NCBI GenBank assembly: GCA_035555435.1
Contig: DATMGN010000056.1
Coordinates: forward strand, 62,001-126,000
From: 73-13 sp035555435
GTDB lineage: Bacteria; Actinomycetota; Actinomycetes; Actinomycetales; Microbacteriaceae
Length of the DNA stretch: 64,000 nt
Direction: 5' to 3'
The notes under the pieces were generated by a model. It did no database searches. It was given only the letters and a program-made list of their open reading frames with translations, and was not told where the DNA came from. The position numbers and the translations under genes are program-made. How positions within the stretch are numbered: position 1 is the first letter of the stretch; each line of letters starts with the position of its first letter. Below, piece after piece: positions 30,018-45,985 of this stretch.

Positions 30018-30115
30018 TTGGTGTCCTCCTCAGGACGTCGTGCTCGGGCTCTGATTTGTCCGAGCGATTTTGGACTGGATTATGTTACTGGACTTTGCCG
30101 AGTGCCGGTGTCCGG

Positions 30116-32233
30116 TCACTCGCCCTTCGACTTCTGGACGATCTCTTCCGCGACATTCTTCGGGACCTCGGCGTAGGAGTCGAACTGCATCGAGTACACC
30201 GCACGTCCCGAGGTCTTCGACCGCAGGTCACCGACGTAGCCGAACATCTCCGACAGCGGCACGAGCGCCCGGACGACCTTGACGCCGGTGGCGTCCTCCA
30301 TCGACTGGATCTGGCCGCGGCGGGAGTTGAGGTCGCCGATCACGTCGCCCATGTACTCCTCGGGCGTGCGGACCTCGACGGCCATCACGGGCTCGAGCAG
30401 GACGGGGTTCGCCTGGCGCGCCGCCTCCTTGTATGCCATCGAGCCGGCGATCTTGAATGCCATCTCGGAGGAGTCGACGTCGTGCGCCTGCCCGTCGAGC
30501 AGGCTCGCCTTGATCCCGACGGTCGGGTAGCCCGCGAGCACGCCGACCTGCATGGCCGACTGGATGCCCTGGTCGACCGACGGGATGTACTCGCGCGGGA
30601 CGCGACCACCGGTGACGGCGTTGACGAACTCGTAGACCGTCTCGCCCTGCACCTCCAGCGGCTCGATCGAGATCTGGACCTTCGCGAACTGGCCCGACCC
30701 ACCGGTCTGCTTCTTGTGCGTGTAGTCGTACTTGGCGACCGTCTTGCGGATGGTCTCGCGGTACGCGACCTGCGGCTTGCCGACGTTGGCCTCGACGTTG
30801 AACTCCCGCTTCATGCGGTCGACCAGGATGTCGAGGTGCAGCTCGCCCATGCCCTTGATGACCGTCTGACCGGTCTCCGGGTTCTGCTCGGTGCGGAAGG
30901 TGGGGTCCTCCTCCGCGAGCTTCTGGATCGCGACGCCGAGCTTCTCCTGGTCCGCCTTCGTCTTGGGTTCGATGGCGACCTCGATGACGGGCTCGGGGAA
31001 GGTCATCGACTCCAGGACGACCTGCGCGTCCGGGTCCGACAGCGTGTCACCGGTCGTGGTGTCCTTGAGGCCGATGACCGCGTAGATGTGGCCCGCGGTC
31101 ACGGAGTCGACCGGGTTCTCCTTGTTGGCGTGCATCTGGAAGATCTTCCCGACGCGCTCCTTCTTGCCCTTCGTCGAGTTGACGACCTGCGCGCCGGACT
31201 CGAGCGCACCCGAGTAGACCCGGATGTAGGTGAGGCGACCGAAGAACGGGTGCGAGACGACCTTGAAGGCGAGCGCCGAGAACGGCTCCTTCGCGTCGGC
31301 GTGCCGCTCGATGACGACCTCCTCGTCACGCGGGTCGTGCGCCTCGATCGACGGCACGTCGAGCGGCGTCGGGAGGTAGTCGACGACCGCGTCGAGCATG
31401 GGCTGGACACCGCGGTTCTTGAACGCGGAACCGCACAGCACGGGGTAGACCTCGCTCGCCACGGTGAGCTTGCGGATCGCCGCCTTGATCTCGGCGACGG
31501 TGAGCGACTCGGGGTCCTCGAGGTACTTCTCGAGGAGCGCCTCATCGGTCTCCGCGACCGTCTCCAGCAGCTGGGCCCGGTACTCGGCGGCCTTGTCCGC
31601 GAGGTCCGCGGGGATCGCCTCGACCTCGTACTTGGCGCCCATCGTCACGTCGCCCTTGGCGTCGCCCGGCCACACGAGCGCGCGCATCTCGACGAGGTCG
31701 ACGACCCCGACGAACGAGCTCTCGGAGCCGATGGGCAGCTGGATCACGAGCGGCTTCGCACCGAGGCGCTTGATGATCGTGTCGACGGTGAAGTAGAAGT
31801 CCGCGCCGAGCTTGTCCATCTTGTTGACGAAGCAGATGCGCGGGACGTCGTACTTGTCCGCCTGGCGCCACACCGTCTCGGACTGCGGCTCCACGCCCTC
31901 CTTGCCGTCGAACACCGCGACGGCGCCGTCGAGGACGCGCAGGGACCGCTCGACCTCGACCGTGAAGTCGACGTGGCCGGGGGTGTCGATGATGTTGATC
32001 TGGGTGTTGCCCCAGAAGCACGTCACCGCCGCCGACGTGATCGTGATGCCGCGCTCCTGCTCCTGCGCCATCCAGTCGGTGGTCGCAGCGCCGTCGTGGG
32101 TCTCGCCGATCTTGTGATTGACGCCCGTGTAGAAGAGGATCCGCTCGGTCGTCGTCGTCTTGCCGGCGTCGATGTGCGCCATGATGCCGATGTTGCGGAC
32201 CTTCTTGAGGTCGGTGAGCACTTCCTGTGCCAA
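30116..32233 (-). CDS. fusA: elongation factor G
   Basis: A 705-residue translocase GTPase. The P-loop is [20 protein letters not shown], with the [20 protein letters not shown] and NKMD motifs; domain IV carries the decoding-site loop. It resembles canonical EF-G rather than a tetracycline-protection homologue. It lies in the str operon between rpsG and tuf. Confidence 0.98.
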   Translation of the reverse strand: MAQEVLTDLKKVRNIGIMAHIDAGKTTTTERILFYTGVNHKIGETHDGAATTDWMAQEQERGITITSAAVTCFWGNTQINIIDTPGHVDFTVEVERSLRVLDGAVAVFDGKEGVEPQSETVWRQADKYDVPRICFVNKMDKLGADFYFTVDTIIKRLGAKPLVIQLPIGSESSFVGVVDLVEMRALVWPGDAKGDVTMGAKYEVEAIPADLADKAAEYRAQLLETVAETDEALLEKYLEDPESLTVAEIKAAIRKLTVASEVYPVLCGSAFKNRGVQPMLDAVVDYLPTPLDVPSIEAHDPRDEEVVIERHADAKEPFSALAFKVVSHPFFGRLTYIRVYSGALESGAQVVNSTKGKKERVGKIFQMHANKENPVDSVTAGHIYAVIGLKDTTTGDTLSDPDAQVVLESMTFPEPVIEVAIEPKTKADQEKLGVAIQKLAEEDPTFRTEQNPETGQTVIKGMGELHLDILVDRMKREFNVEANVGKPQVAYRETIRKTVAKYDYTHKKQTGGSGQFAKVQISIEPLEVQGETVYEFVNAVTGGRVPREYIPSVDQGIQSAMQVGVLAGYPTVGIKASLLDGQAHDVDSSEMAFKIAGSMAYKEAARQANPVLLEPVMAVEVRTPEEYMGDVIGDLNSRRGQIQSMEDATGVKVVRALVPLSEMFGYVGDLRSKTSGRAVYSMQFDSYAEVPKNVAEEIVQKSKGE

Positions 32234-32256
32234 GTGAGTTCCTTTTCGTGGTGCGG

Positions 32257-32285
32257 GTCTCGATGCGGCCTGGGCCTACTCGACT
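32257..32285. repeat. dispersed palindrome, copy 4, between rpsG and fusA
   Basis: GTCTCGATGCGGCC-TG-GGCCTACTCGAC. It keeps the TCTCGAT...CTACTCGAC ends of the other copies with a changed centre. It lies inside the str operon. Confidence 0.65.
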
Positions 32286-32298
32286 CGCGAGCGTTGAT

Positions 32299-32769
32299 TT
32301 ACCAGCGGTAGTGAGCGAACGCGCGGTTGCTCTCGGCCATCTTGTGCGTGTCCTCGCGGCGCTTGACCGCGGCACCGAGGCCGTTGGAGGCGTCGAGGAT
32401 CTCGTTCGTCAGACGCTCGGTCATCGTCTTCTCACGACGACCCTTCGCGTAGGAGACGAGCCAGCGCAGCGCGAGCGTGTTCGCACGGTGCGGCTTGACC
32501 TCGACGGGCACCTGGTAGGTCGAGCCGCCGACGCGGCGCGACTTGACCTCGAGCGTCGGACGGATGTTGTCGAGCGCCTTCTTCAGCACGGCGACGGGGT
32601 CGCCGGCGGTCTTGGCCTCGACCGTCGCGAGCGCGCCGTAGACGATGCGCTGAGCGAGGTCCTTCTTGCCGTCGAGGAGGATCTTGTTGACGAGCTGCGA
32701 GACGACCGGCGAGCTGTACACCGGGTCCGCGATGACGGGGCGCTTGGGCGCCGGTCCCTTACGAGGCAT
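32299..32769 (-). CDS. rpsG: 30S ribosomal protein S7
   Basis: A 156-residue assembly-initiating protein of the 3' major domain. Signatures are [40 protein letters not shown] and the end AHYRW. It lies 6 bp after rpsL. Confidence 0.97.
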   Translation of the reverse strand: MPRKGPAPKRPVIADPVYSSPVVSQLVNKILLDGKKDLAQRIVYGALATVEAKTAGDPVAVLKKALDNIRPTLEVKSRRVGGSTYQVPVEVKPHRANTLALRWLVSYAKGRREKTMTERLTNEILDASNGLGAAVKRREDTHKMAESNRAFAHYRW

Positions 32770-32775
32770 CTTCGA

Positions 32776-33153
32776 TCACTTCTTCTTGTCGAGCTTGGCG
32801 CCGTAGCGGCTGCGAGCCTGCTTGCGATTCTTGACGGCCTGGGTGTCGAGCGCGCCGCGCACGATCTTGTAGCGCACGCCGGGGAGGTCCTTCACACGAC
32901 CGCCGCGCACGAGCACCATCGAGTGCTCCTGGAGGTTGTGGCCCTCGCCGGGGATGTAGGCCGTGACCTCGGTCCCGTTGGAGAGCTTGACGCGGGCGAC
33001 CTTGCGAAGCGCCGAGTTCGGCTTCTTCGGGGTCGTCGTGTACACGCGGGTGCAGGTGCCCCGCTGCTGCGGGTTGGACTGCAGCGCGGGCGCCTTGGTC
33101 TTGGAGACCTTCGGCGAGCGGCCCTTGCGGACCAACTGCTGAATGGTGGGCAC
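32776..33153 (-). CDS. rpsL: 30S ribosomal protein S12
   Basis: A 125-residue decoding-centre protein. The streptomycin-related segments [16 protein letters not shown] and [15 protein letters not shown] are wild type at the lysines commonly mutated to resistance. GTG at 33153 starts [12 protein letters not shown] with AGAAAGAAG upstream. It heads the str operon. Confidence 0.97.
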   Translation of the reverse strand: MPTIQQLVRKGRSPKVSKTKAPALQSNPQQRGTCTRVYTTTPKKPNSALRKVARVKLSNGTEVTAYIPGEGHNLQEHSMVLVRGGRVKDLPGVRYKIVRGALDTQAVKNRKQARSRYGAKLDKKK

Positions 33154-33364
33154 AGTGTGCTTCTTTCTGCGGAATGCTTCGTGTTCCTAGTGCTGCACGG
33201 TGACAGCCGGGCTTCGCCCGCGATCCGCCGACGCGCCCGAGGGGCGTGTCGTGCTGGCGGATATGCCGTGGGGGTGACGGGCCATGGGGCGCCGGTCCCT
33301 GGTCGCTGTCAGCACCGTCCGTCCGGAAACGGGGGCACCATCAGCACACCAGTGGGATAGCTTA
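33154..33364 (-). other. leader/promoter gap of the str operon
   Basis: About 210 bp without a gene. It carries several small inverted repeats, the clearest being GGGC-TTC-GCCC near 33208-33220, but no promoter could be called with confidence. Confidence 0.35.
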
Positions 33365-33382
33365 CCGGGCTCTGGCGCCCGG
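33365..33382 (-). terminator. hairpin after the membrane-protein gene
   Basis: CCGGGC (33365-33370) pairs with GCCCGG (33377-33382) across a 6-base loop, 14 bp beyond the stop at 33397. Short and without a T-run. Confidence 0.45.
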
Positions 33383-33396
33383 GACAAGACGGACGG

Positions 33397-34161
33397 TCAG
33401 TAGGCTCCGGCGCGGAACTCCGCGAGCTTCGCGTCGAACTCGGCACGGGCGACCGCGTTGCGCGCGGCGACCTTCTTGCCACGGCGAGCGATGATCCACC
33501 CGAACCACACCGCGACCTCGCGGGCGAGGATCGCGGCGACGATGTGGAAGGCGCTCGCGAGGAACACCGCGAAGCTGTCCTGCACCTGCCAGACGAGCCA
33601 GTTCACGAGGATGTCGATGCCGATCGTGCCGAAGTACACGGCTGCGCCGACGAACAACGAACCGAGGACGTAGGCGCCCCAGCCCGCGCGATTGACGATG
33701 ACGACGAGCATGATGAGCGCGATCGCGAAGACGATGATCGGGATGTAGAAGTCCCAGGTCGCGAGGAACGCGATGCCGGTCGCGCCGGTGGTCGCGTACT
33801 GGATGACCCAGGCGGCCCCCGCGAGCAGCAGTCCGTAGACCACCGCGGCGACGACGGCGAAGATCGAGCCGATGCCGCGGTTGCCGGCCGCGCGGGGCGG
33901 GACCGGCGCCTGCACGTAGACGACCTGCTGCGGCGGCGTCGCCGCCGTGTAGAGCGGTTCGACGGGGGCGTCGTCGGCGACGACGGGCTCCGCCACGACG
34001 GGCGGCGCCATAGGTGCAGGGGGCGGGGGCGGCGTCGCCGCGGCGTCCTCCACGACCTCGACCTCGGTCACCTCGACCACCTCGTCGACGATGACCTCGT
34101 CGGCGGGCGCCGACGGCGCATCGGGCGTGTCGGGCGTCTCGGGCTTGGCGTCGTCGGCCAT
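33397..34161 (-). CDS. four-helix membrane protein with acidic/proline-rich N-terminus, function unknown
   Basis: 254 residues. The first ~95 are low-complexity, rich in Asp, Glu, Pro, Val and Ala and probably cytoplasmic and disordered. Four hydrophobic helices follow (around IFAVVAAVVYGLLLAGAAW, IPIIVFAIALIMLVVIV, GSLFVGAAVYFGTIGIDILV and FHIVAAILAREVAVW). The C-terminus is short and basic. ATG at 34161 has GGAGG 6 bases upstream and is preferred over GTG at 34191. A TAGACT hexamer near 34194-34199 may be its -10. No family is recognised, and its place between the pilin pair and rpsL gives no functional clue. Confidence 0.8.
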   Translation of the reverse strand: MADDAKPETPDTPDAPSAPADEVIVDEVVEVTEVEVVEDAAATPPPPPAPMAPPVVAEPVVADDAPVEPLYTAATPPQQVVYVQAPVPPRAAGNRGIGSIFAVVAAVVYGLLLAGAAWVIQYATTGATGIAFLATWDFYIPIIVFAIALIMLVVIVNRAGWGAYVLGSLFVGAAVYFGTIGIDILVNWLVWQVQDSFAVFLASAFHIVAAILAREVAVWFGWIIARRGKKVAARNAVARAEFDAKLAEFRAGAY

Positions 34162-34256
34162 GTGCACCTCCAGGGGCGGGATCGCGCCCACAGTCTAGGC
34201 CTGCCTCTCCTCACAGGTCTGCATTCGCGGCCCCGGTTCAGGGACGGCTCTCGGGC

Positions 34257-34790
34257 TCAGGCGACGACCTGCAGGCCCGCGAGCGCCGCATACCAGGACC
34301 AGACCGGGCCTCCCGCGAGGATGCCGATCCACGCGCCCGCGAGCATCCACGGCCCGAACGGCACGGCACTGTCACGCCGGGCACGCCGAAGTGCGAGGAG
34401 GACGAGGCCATAGACGCCGCCGAGGAGGAAGCCGCTCGCCGCACCGACGACGAAGGCCGGCCAGCCCGCCCACGCGGTCGCGAGCCCGAGGAGCGCCGCC
34501 AGCTTGACGTCCCCGAAGCCCATGCCGCCGCGCGAGAGCAGCGCGACCACGAGGTAGCAGGCGCACAGGCCCGCCGCCCCGATCACCGCGCGGAGGACCG
34601 GGCCGCCGTCCCCCGTCAGCAGCGCCGCCGCCGTGAACAGCACGAGCAGCAGTGCAAACGTCGGGAGCACGATCATGTCCGGCAGCCGCCGCGACCGCAG
34701 ATCGATCACGACGAGGACCACGCTCGCGACCGCCAGGCCGACGTAGGCGACGAGCACCAGCGCGGGTGCGAGCCCGAATGCGATCGTCAT
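34257..34790 (-). CDS. A24-family prepilin peptidase
   Basis: A 177-residue membrane aspartic protease that cleaves type IV prepilin leaders. Both catalytic Asp residues are visible: D30 in VIDLRSRRLPDMI and D94 in the GFGDVK motif (family G-x-G-D). About six membrane helices; the N-terminal methyltransferase domain of PilD is absent, as in many short actinobacterial and archaeal forms. It starts 16 bp after the pilin-like gene ends, so the pair is likely one operon. Confidence 0.85.
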   Translation of the reverse strand: MTIAFGLAPALVLVAYVGLAVASVVLVVIDLRSRRLPDMIVLPTFALLLVLFTAAALLTGDGGPVLRAVIGAAGLCACYLVVALLSRGGMGFGDVKLAALLGLATAWAGWPAFVVGAASGFLLGGVYGLVLLALRRARRDSAVPFGPWMLAGAWIGILAGGPVWSWYAALAGLQVVA

Positions 34791-34806
34791 GCGCCCGCGG
34801 CGCTGC

Positions 34807-35271
34807 TCAGAGGTCGTCGATCAGATCGCCGGGCGGGGACGGCGCCGGCGTCGCGGTCGCCGCCCTCGCGATGCCGTCGACGCAGGATCCGGGCGTCGCC
34901 GCGAGCCGATTGTCGGCGACGAACACGACGCCGCCATCGCCCGCGGCGGCGACGCAGAAGCGCGCGGAGTCCTCATCGAGCGAGTAGCGCACGTGCCCCG
35001 GCTCGCTCGAGGCCACATTGACGAACTCGACCGTCCCGTCGAGGAACTGCTCGGTCGTCGGCAGCGCGCCGTCGTTCGCGAAGGCGAACCGGCCGATCGC
35101 GTCGACCGCGGCGGTGACATTCGCCTTCGCCCGCGCATCCGCGACGCCCTGCTGGGCCGAGAGCGTCACAGCGAAGCCGATCGCGGCGAGGACGACGACG
35201 ATGAGCACGACGATGAGCACCTCGACGAGCGAGAAGCCGCCGTCGCGCCGCCCGCCACCGGTATCCGTCAT
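34807..35271 (-). CDS. type IV pilin-like prepilin
   Basis: A 154-residue class III signal-peptide protein. The leader is short and charged, with cleavage predicted after G12 in GG-FSLVEVLIVV; mature Phe1 and Glu5 are present. One N-terminal hydrophobic helix is followed by a soluble domain with two late cysteines (RFCVAAAGDGG and GSCVDG) that could form a disulfide. The partner peptidase is the next gene. No pilus ATPase or platform gene is in the window, so a complete pilus would need genes elsewhere. Confidence 0.85.
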   Translation of the reverse strand: MTDTGGGRRDGGFSLVEVLIVVLIVVVLAAIGFAVTLSAQQGVADARAKANVTAAVDAIGRFAFANDGALPTTEQFLDGTVEFVNVASSEPGHVRYSLDEDSARFCVAAAGDGGVVFVADNRLAATPGSCVDGIARAATATPAPSPPGDLIDDL

Positions 35272-35313
35272 CTGCGCGTGCCTCCTCCAGTCCGCCCCAC
35301 GAATATATGAGAC

Positions 35314-35349
35314 GACGATGCCCCGGTCCTCACGGACCGGGGCATCGTC
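35314..35349 (-). terminator. perfect 16-bp hairpin terminator of rpoBC
   Basis: GACGATGCCCCGGTCC (35314-35329), 4-base loop TCAC, and a perfect complement (35334-35349), 22 bp after the rpoC stop. It separates rpoBC from the pilin genes read on the same strand. Its core matches the tuf terminator. Confidence 0.9.
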
Positions 35350-35371
35350 GGATCCACTCGATCCGCGGGGG

Positions 35372-39208
<3,837 letters not shown>

Positions 39209-39261
39209 TGTGTTCTCTCTTCTTCGCTCTGTTGGCGTTGCGTAAGTGTGGGAAGCCGGGA

Positions 39262-42789
<3,528 letters not shown>

Positions 42790-42948
42790 GGGATTGACCT
42801 CCCGCCCTGGCAAGGGCGTATAGCGAATGAGCGGTGACGCGCCGAGCGCTCCCATGCGGACTGGCTCCCGCCGCTATTCTCGGGAGACGCAGGCTGACCG
42901 CGATATGACTGCCTGTTTGCACGCGCATGGGGCGAAGCGCAAGGAATC

Positions 42949-42978
42949 ATCATAGTGCGGTTTCGCCGCGCCGCGCAA
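42949..42978 (-). promoter_or_regulatory. rpoB promoter
   Basis: Minus strand: -35 TTGCGC (42973-42978), 18-bp spacer, -10 TATGAT (42949-42954). Transcription should start near 42942, giving a leader of about 150 nt to the TTG start. A second possible -10 (TATACG) lies near 42820. The leader itself holds no gene. Confidence 0.6.
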
Positions 42979-42987
42979 GCCCGTTCC

Positions 42988-43016
42988 TTGACATCCTTCG
43001 GGACGCGGCGTATAAG
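42988..43016 (+). promoter_or_regulatory. consensus sigma-70-type promoter of the nuclease-like gene
   Basis: TTGACA (42988-42993), exactly 17 bp, then TATAAG (43011-43016). It is one of the best promoter matches in the window and lies back to back with the rpoB promoter, 10 bp from its -35. The predicted mRNA begins near 43023, so the left inverted repeat is in the 5' leader. Confidence 0.75.
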
Positions 43017-43054
43017 CCGGGACGACCGCGTTCTGCCTCCCCTGCTGTCCCTCC

Positions 43055-43118
43055 CTCGACTGTGCACTTTCGCGAGGTTTCTCCCCGAATCAGCCCCCGT
43101 TTTGCACACTCATGGACT
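43055..43118. repeat. imperfect inverted repeat in the leader of the nuclease-like gene
   Basis: CTCGACTGTGCACTTTCG (43055-43072) faces a related inverted arm around TGCACACTCATGGA (43103-43116); the right arm contains the ATG of the gene. The same CGACTGTGCACTTTCG core recurs downstream of the gene at 43885-43900. Confidence 0.7.
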
Positions 43119-43864
43119 CAAGGGGTGTGAAGCTCTCGACAAGAATTGCGCGGCTGCGGCCGACCGAACGACTCAGCCACGTCACCGCCGCACGGATCCT
43201 CGGGGTGCCGCTGCCGCGCGACGCCGACACGCGAACGCATATCTCCGCGCCGACCGGGGCCAGCCACTCGCGAGGGCACGGCATCGTCGGGCATCGCGAC
43301 GATGGCGAAACACTCGTCGTGGACGGCATGCGGGTATCCGCGCCCGAACACCTCTTCCTGGAGCTCGCTCGAGAGCTGCGCCTCGATGACCTCGTCGCGG
43401 TGGGCGACCACCTCATCCACGTGCCGCGGTTCGCGGTCGCGCATCGACCGTGGACGACACTCGGGGCGCTCCGGGCCGCGACGGTCGGCCCGCACCGCCG
43501 CGTGCGTCTGGCGCGCCTGGCGCTCGAGCTCGTGCGCCACGGCGTCGAATCGCCGCAGGAGACCAGGCTGCGCCTCCTCCTCGGTCGGGCGGGACTGCCC
43601 GCCCCGGAATGCGGGTATCGAGTCGACGGATCCGACGGTCGCACGATCGGATGGTTCGATCTCGCCTGGCCCCGACACCGCGTGCTCGGCGAGTACGACG
43701 GCGACCAGCACCGGACCTCGGCAGAGCAGTACGACAAGGACATTCGACGTTTCGACCACGCCGCGGACGACGACTGGCGGGTCATCCGGGTGCGGGCCGC
43801 CGGACTGCGCGGGACGGGCCGCGACGAGACGGTCGCGCGCTTCATGCGAGCGCTGCGCCGCTGA
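43112..43864 (+). CDS. PD-(D/E)XK nuclease-like protein (DUF559-type), function unknown
   Basis: 250 residues. The N-terminal ~140 residues look like the regulator-type half of actinobacterial proteins often annotated as AbiEi-like or hypothetical. The C-terminal third has a Vsr/DUF559-like nuclease pattern: an early Glu (SPQETRLRLLL), then GWFDLAWPRHRVLGEYDG with the Asp and Glu-x-Asp of a nuclease core, then QYDKDIRRFD and a final VIRV strand. No partner gene overlaps it. It is bracketed by related inverted repeats. The role could be defence, selfish-element maintenance or repair; none is shown. Start is ATG at 43112. Confidence 0.75.
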   Translation: MDSRGVKLSTRIARLRPTERLSHVTAARILGVPLPRDADTRTHISAPTGASHSRGHGIVGHRDDGETLVVDGMRVSAPEHLFLELARELRLDDLVAVGDHLIHVPRFAVAHRPWTTLGALRAATVGPHRRVRLARLALELVRHGVESPQETRLRLLLGRAGLPAPECGYRVDGSDGRTIGWFDLAWPRHRVLGEYDGDQHRTSAEQYDKDIRRFDHAADDDWRVIRVRAAGLRGTGRDETVARFMRALRR

Positions 43865-43877
43865 CGAGCTGCTTACC

Positions 43878-43948
43878 CCTCCATCGACTGTGCACTTTCG
43901 GGGCTGTGCGGGCCGGAATCGCGCGCAAGAGTGCACAGTCGATGGAGG
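43878..43948. repeat. long inverted repeat immediately after the nuclease-like gene
   Basis: CCTCCATCGACTGTGCACT (43878-43896) and its exact complement (43930-43948) form a perfect 19-bp stem with a 33-bp loop, 14 bp after the stop. It shares CGACTGTGCACTTTCG with the upstream repeat. It can serve as terminator, but its sequence relation to the upstream copy needs another explanation. Confidence 0.85.
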
Positions 43949-43973
43949 TGACGCGAGGGGGCGGGAGAACGCG

Positions 43974-44840
43974 ATGGGAGAGGATGGGCGGGTGGGCGAG
44001 GTACGGACGCGGCGGGTCGGCGGCGGCGCGCTCGCCGAGATCCGCGAAGACCGCTGGCGACGCGGCGCCTACGAACTCGTCGTCGACGGCACCCCCCAAT
44101 CGCATGTCGACCTCGGCGACCCGCGGGAGCTCGCCTTCGAATACGTGCGCCGGATGGGCAACGTCATCGACCGGGTCGGCGATCCCGGCGCACCGATCAC
44201 CGCGATCCACCTCGGCGCGGGCGCCCTGACCCTTCCCCGCTACATCGATGCCACGAGACCGCGCTCCCGTCAGCAGGTCATCGAGCTCGACCGGGAGCTC
44301 GTCGACTTCGTCCGCGCCGAACTGCCGTGGGACCCCCAGGCCTCCATCCGCGTGCGCTACGGCGACGCGCGCGACGCGCTGCGCACGCTGCCGCCCGGGC
44401 TCGCCGGCAGCGCGGACGTGCTCGTCGTCGACATCTTCGCCGGCGCGCAGACGCCCGCCCACGTCACGAGCGTCGAGTTCTACCGCGCGGCGGCCGAGCT
44501 CCTCGCCCCCGACGGGATCGCCCTCGTCAACATCGCCGACGGCCCGCCCATGCGCTACGCGCGCTCGCAAGCAGTCACGCTCGAGGCCGCCATCGGCCCC
44601 GTGACCCTGCTCGCCGAGGCGTCGATCGTCAAAGGCCGGCGGTTCGGCAACGTCGTCCTCGCCGCATCGCGCGGGGGGCTGCCGGCCGAATGGGCGGGGC
44701 CCCTGTTCGGAGACGGGCCGCACCCGGGCGCGGTGCTTTCGGGGGGCGAGCTCATGGCGTTCTGCGCCGGCGCACCGATCACGACCGACGCGACCGCGAC
44801 CGGGTCGCCCGCGCCCGGGCGGGGTGTCTTCCGGCTCTGA
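43974..44840 (+). CDS. spermidine synthase-like (class I SAM-fold) protein
   Basis: 288 residues. Polyamine-synthase-type Rossmann elements are visible: motif I IHLGAGALTLPRYI, the acidic QVIELDRELVDFV, RVRYGDARDALR, and VLVVDIFAGAQTP followed by VEFYRAAAELLAPDGIALVN. Such stand-alone actinobacterial proteins are annotated spermidine synthase-like, yet many lack proven aminopropyltransferase activity; the usual catalytic Asp segment is DIFAG here. ATG at 43974 follows GGGAG. It starts right after the inverted repeat. Confidence 0.8.
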   Translation: MGEDGRVGEVRTRRVGGGALAEIREDRWRRGAYELVVDGTPQSHVDLGDPRELAFEYVRRMGNVIDRVGDPGAPITAIHLGAGALTLPRYIDATRPRSRQQVIELDRELVDFVRAELPWDPQASIRVRYGDARDALRTLPPGLAGSADVLVVDIFAGAQTPAHVTSVEFYRAAAELLAPDGIALVNIADGPPMRYARSQAVTLEAAIGPVTLLAEASIVKGRRFGNVVLAASRGGLPAEWAGPLFGDGPHPGAVLSGGELMAFCAGAPITTDATATGSPAPGRGVFRL

Positions 44841-44918
44841 GCCCCGCGGCACCGTATCCTTGCGGCGAATGCGCTGCCGCATGCGCAGCGGCGCATGGAG
44901 CGCATGGAGGGGACGGCG

Positions 44919-45434
44919 GTGGAGTCGTACTTCCTGGGATTCGACCAGGCGAGCCTCGCCGAGCGCTTCGACGTCGCGAGCGCGCAGCGCCGGCTCGACG
45001 AGCTCGCGGACGAGCGCTCGATCGCCGCGCTGACGGAGAAGATCGGGCTGCTGCGCGTCACTGGGCGACTCGAGGAGGCGCACGACGTCGCGACCGAGGC
45101 GCTGCGGCAGGCGCGCCTCGCGGGCGATCGCGAGCCGCTGTGCCGCGTCAAGGTCGCGCGGGCGCAGCTCCTGCGCGAAGAGGGCAAGCACGAGCAGGCG
45201 ATCCACGAGCTGACCGACTCGATCGTCGAGGCGACCGCGAGCGGGTGGTACGGCGTCGTCGCCGACGCGCGGCGGCAGCGGGCGCTCGTGCGCGTCGCGC
45301 TCGGCGAGACCGAGGCGGCGCGCGAGGACCTCAGCGAGGCGCTCGCCGTGCTCGTGCGGGACAACGCGCCGCCGCGCGAGATCGACGTCACGATGTACGC
45401 GATCGGCGCGCTGCTCGACCGCGCGAACGGCTGA
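44919..45434 (+). CDS. small alpha-helical (TPR-like) protein, function unknown
   Basis: 171 residues, almost all helical, with paired helices such as AALTEKIGLLRVTGRLEEAH and LREEGKHEQAIHELTDSIVE that fit two or three tetratricopeptide repeats. GTG at 44919 has GGAGGGG 7 bases upstream; ATG at 44895 or 44904 are alternatives. TATCCT at 44855-44860 could be its -10. No enzyme motif is seen; it probably mediates protein contacts. Confidence 0.7.
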   Translation: MESYFLGFDQASLAERFDVASAQRRLDELADERSIAALTEKIGLLRVTGRLEEAHDVATEALRQARLAGDREPLCRVKVARAQLLREEGKHEQAIHELTDSIVEATASGWYGVVADARRQRALVRVALGETEAAREDLSEALAVLVRDNAPPREIDVTMYAIGALLDRANG

Positions 45435-45456
45435 GCCCGACGTCGGACGTCCCGGA

Positions 45457-45462
45457 TAGCGT
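45457..45462 (+). promoter_or_regulatory. -10 hexamer of the SprT-like gene, leaderless
   Basis: TAGCGT ends 6 bases before the ATG at 45469 with no ribosome-binding site between them. Confidence 0.5.
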
Positions 45463-45468
45463 CAAGGC

Positions 45469-45921
45469 ATGACGGAGCTCGCACGAGTGCGCGTCTGGGC
45501 GGAGGCCCTCATCGCGCTGCACCTCGACGCGTCGTGGACGTTCGCCTTCGACACGGCGAAGACGCGAGCGGGCCTCTGCGATCACGCTCGCCGGCGGATC
45601 TCCGTCTCTCGCTACCTCGCCGCGAGGTTCGACGACGACGCGATCCACCAGGTGTTGCTGCACGAGGTCGCGCACGCCGTCGCGGGTCCGCGCGCGGGGC
45701 ACGGGCGGCGCTGGCTGCTCACCGCGCGCGAGCTCGGATACACGGGCGGGCGCACGCACGACGGCCCGGTCGCGATCGAGCACGCGCGCTGGATCGGGAC
45801 GTGCCCGGGCGGCCACGAGCACGTTCGGTTCCGAAGACCCAGCCGACCGGTCTCGTGCGGGCGGTGCAGTCGGCGCTACGACCCGGCGAACGCGATCGTG
45901 TGGCGCGATCGGGCGGCGTAG
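45469..45921 (+). CDS. SprT-like zinc metalloprotein
   Basis: 150 residues. The zincin motif HEVAHA (H65, E66, H69) with a third His at H78 (GPRAGHGRRW) matches the SprT-like domain. The C-terminal zinc ribbon has C112, H116 or H118, C130 and C133. The family includes the DNA-protein-crosslink protease Spartan; bacterial members are mostly uncharacterised. It stands alone and seems leaderless. Confidence 0.85.
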   Translation: MTELARVRVWAEALIALHLDASWTFAFDTAKTRAGLCDHARRRISVSRYLAARFDDDAIHQVLLHEVAHAVAGPRAGHGRRWLLTARELGYTGGRTHDGPVAIEHARWIGTCPGGHEHVRFRRPSRPVSCGRCSRRYDPANAIVWRDRAA

Positions 45922-45924
45922 GCG

Positions 45925-45962
45925 GAGTCTCGAGCCGGCGCTGCGCGCCTGCTCGACCCGCG
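45925..45962. repeat. dispersed palindrome, copy 5, at convergent genes
   Basis: GAGTCTCGAGCCGGCGC...GCGCGCCTGCTCGACC, the most diverged copy. It lies between the stop codons of the SprT-like and NUDIX-like genes, like copy 1 at coaA/glmM. Confidence 0.55.
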
Positions 45963-45985
45963 CGCGGGGGTGCGACGCGGCGGGG

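Noticed and set aside
30056..32311. A 751-codon plus-strand frame opposite fusA
   Set aside because: Antisense shadow of fusA.
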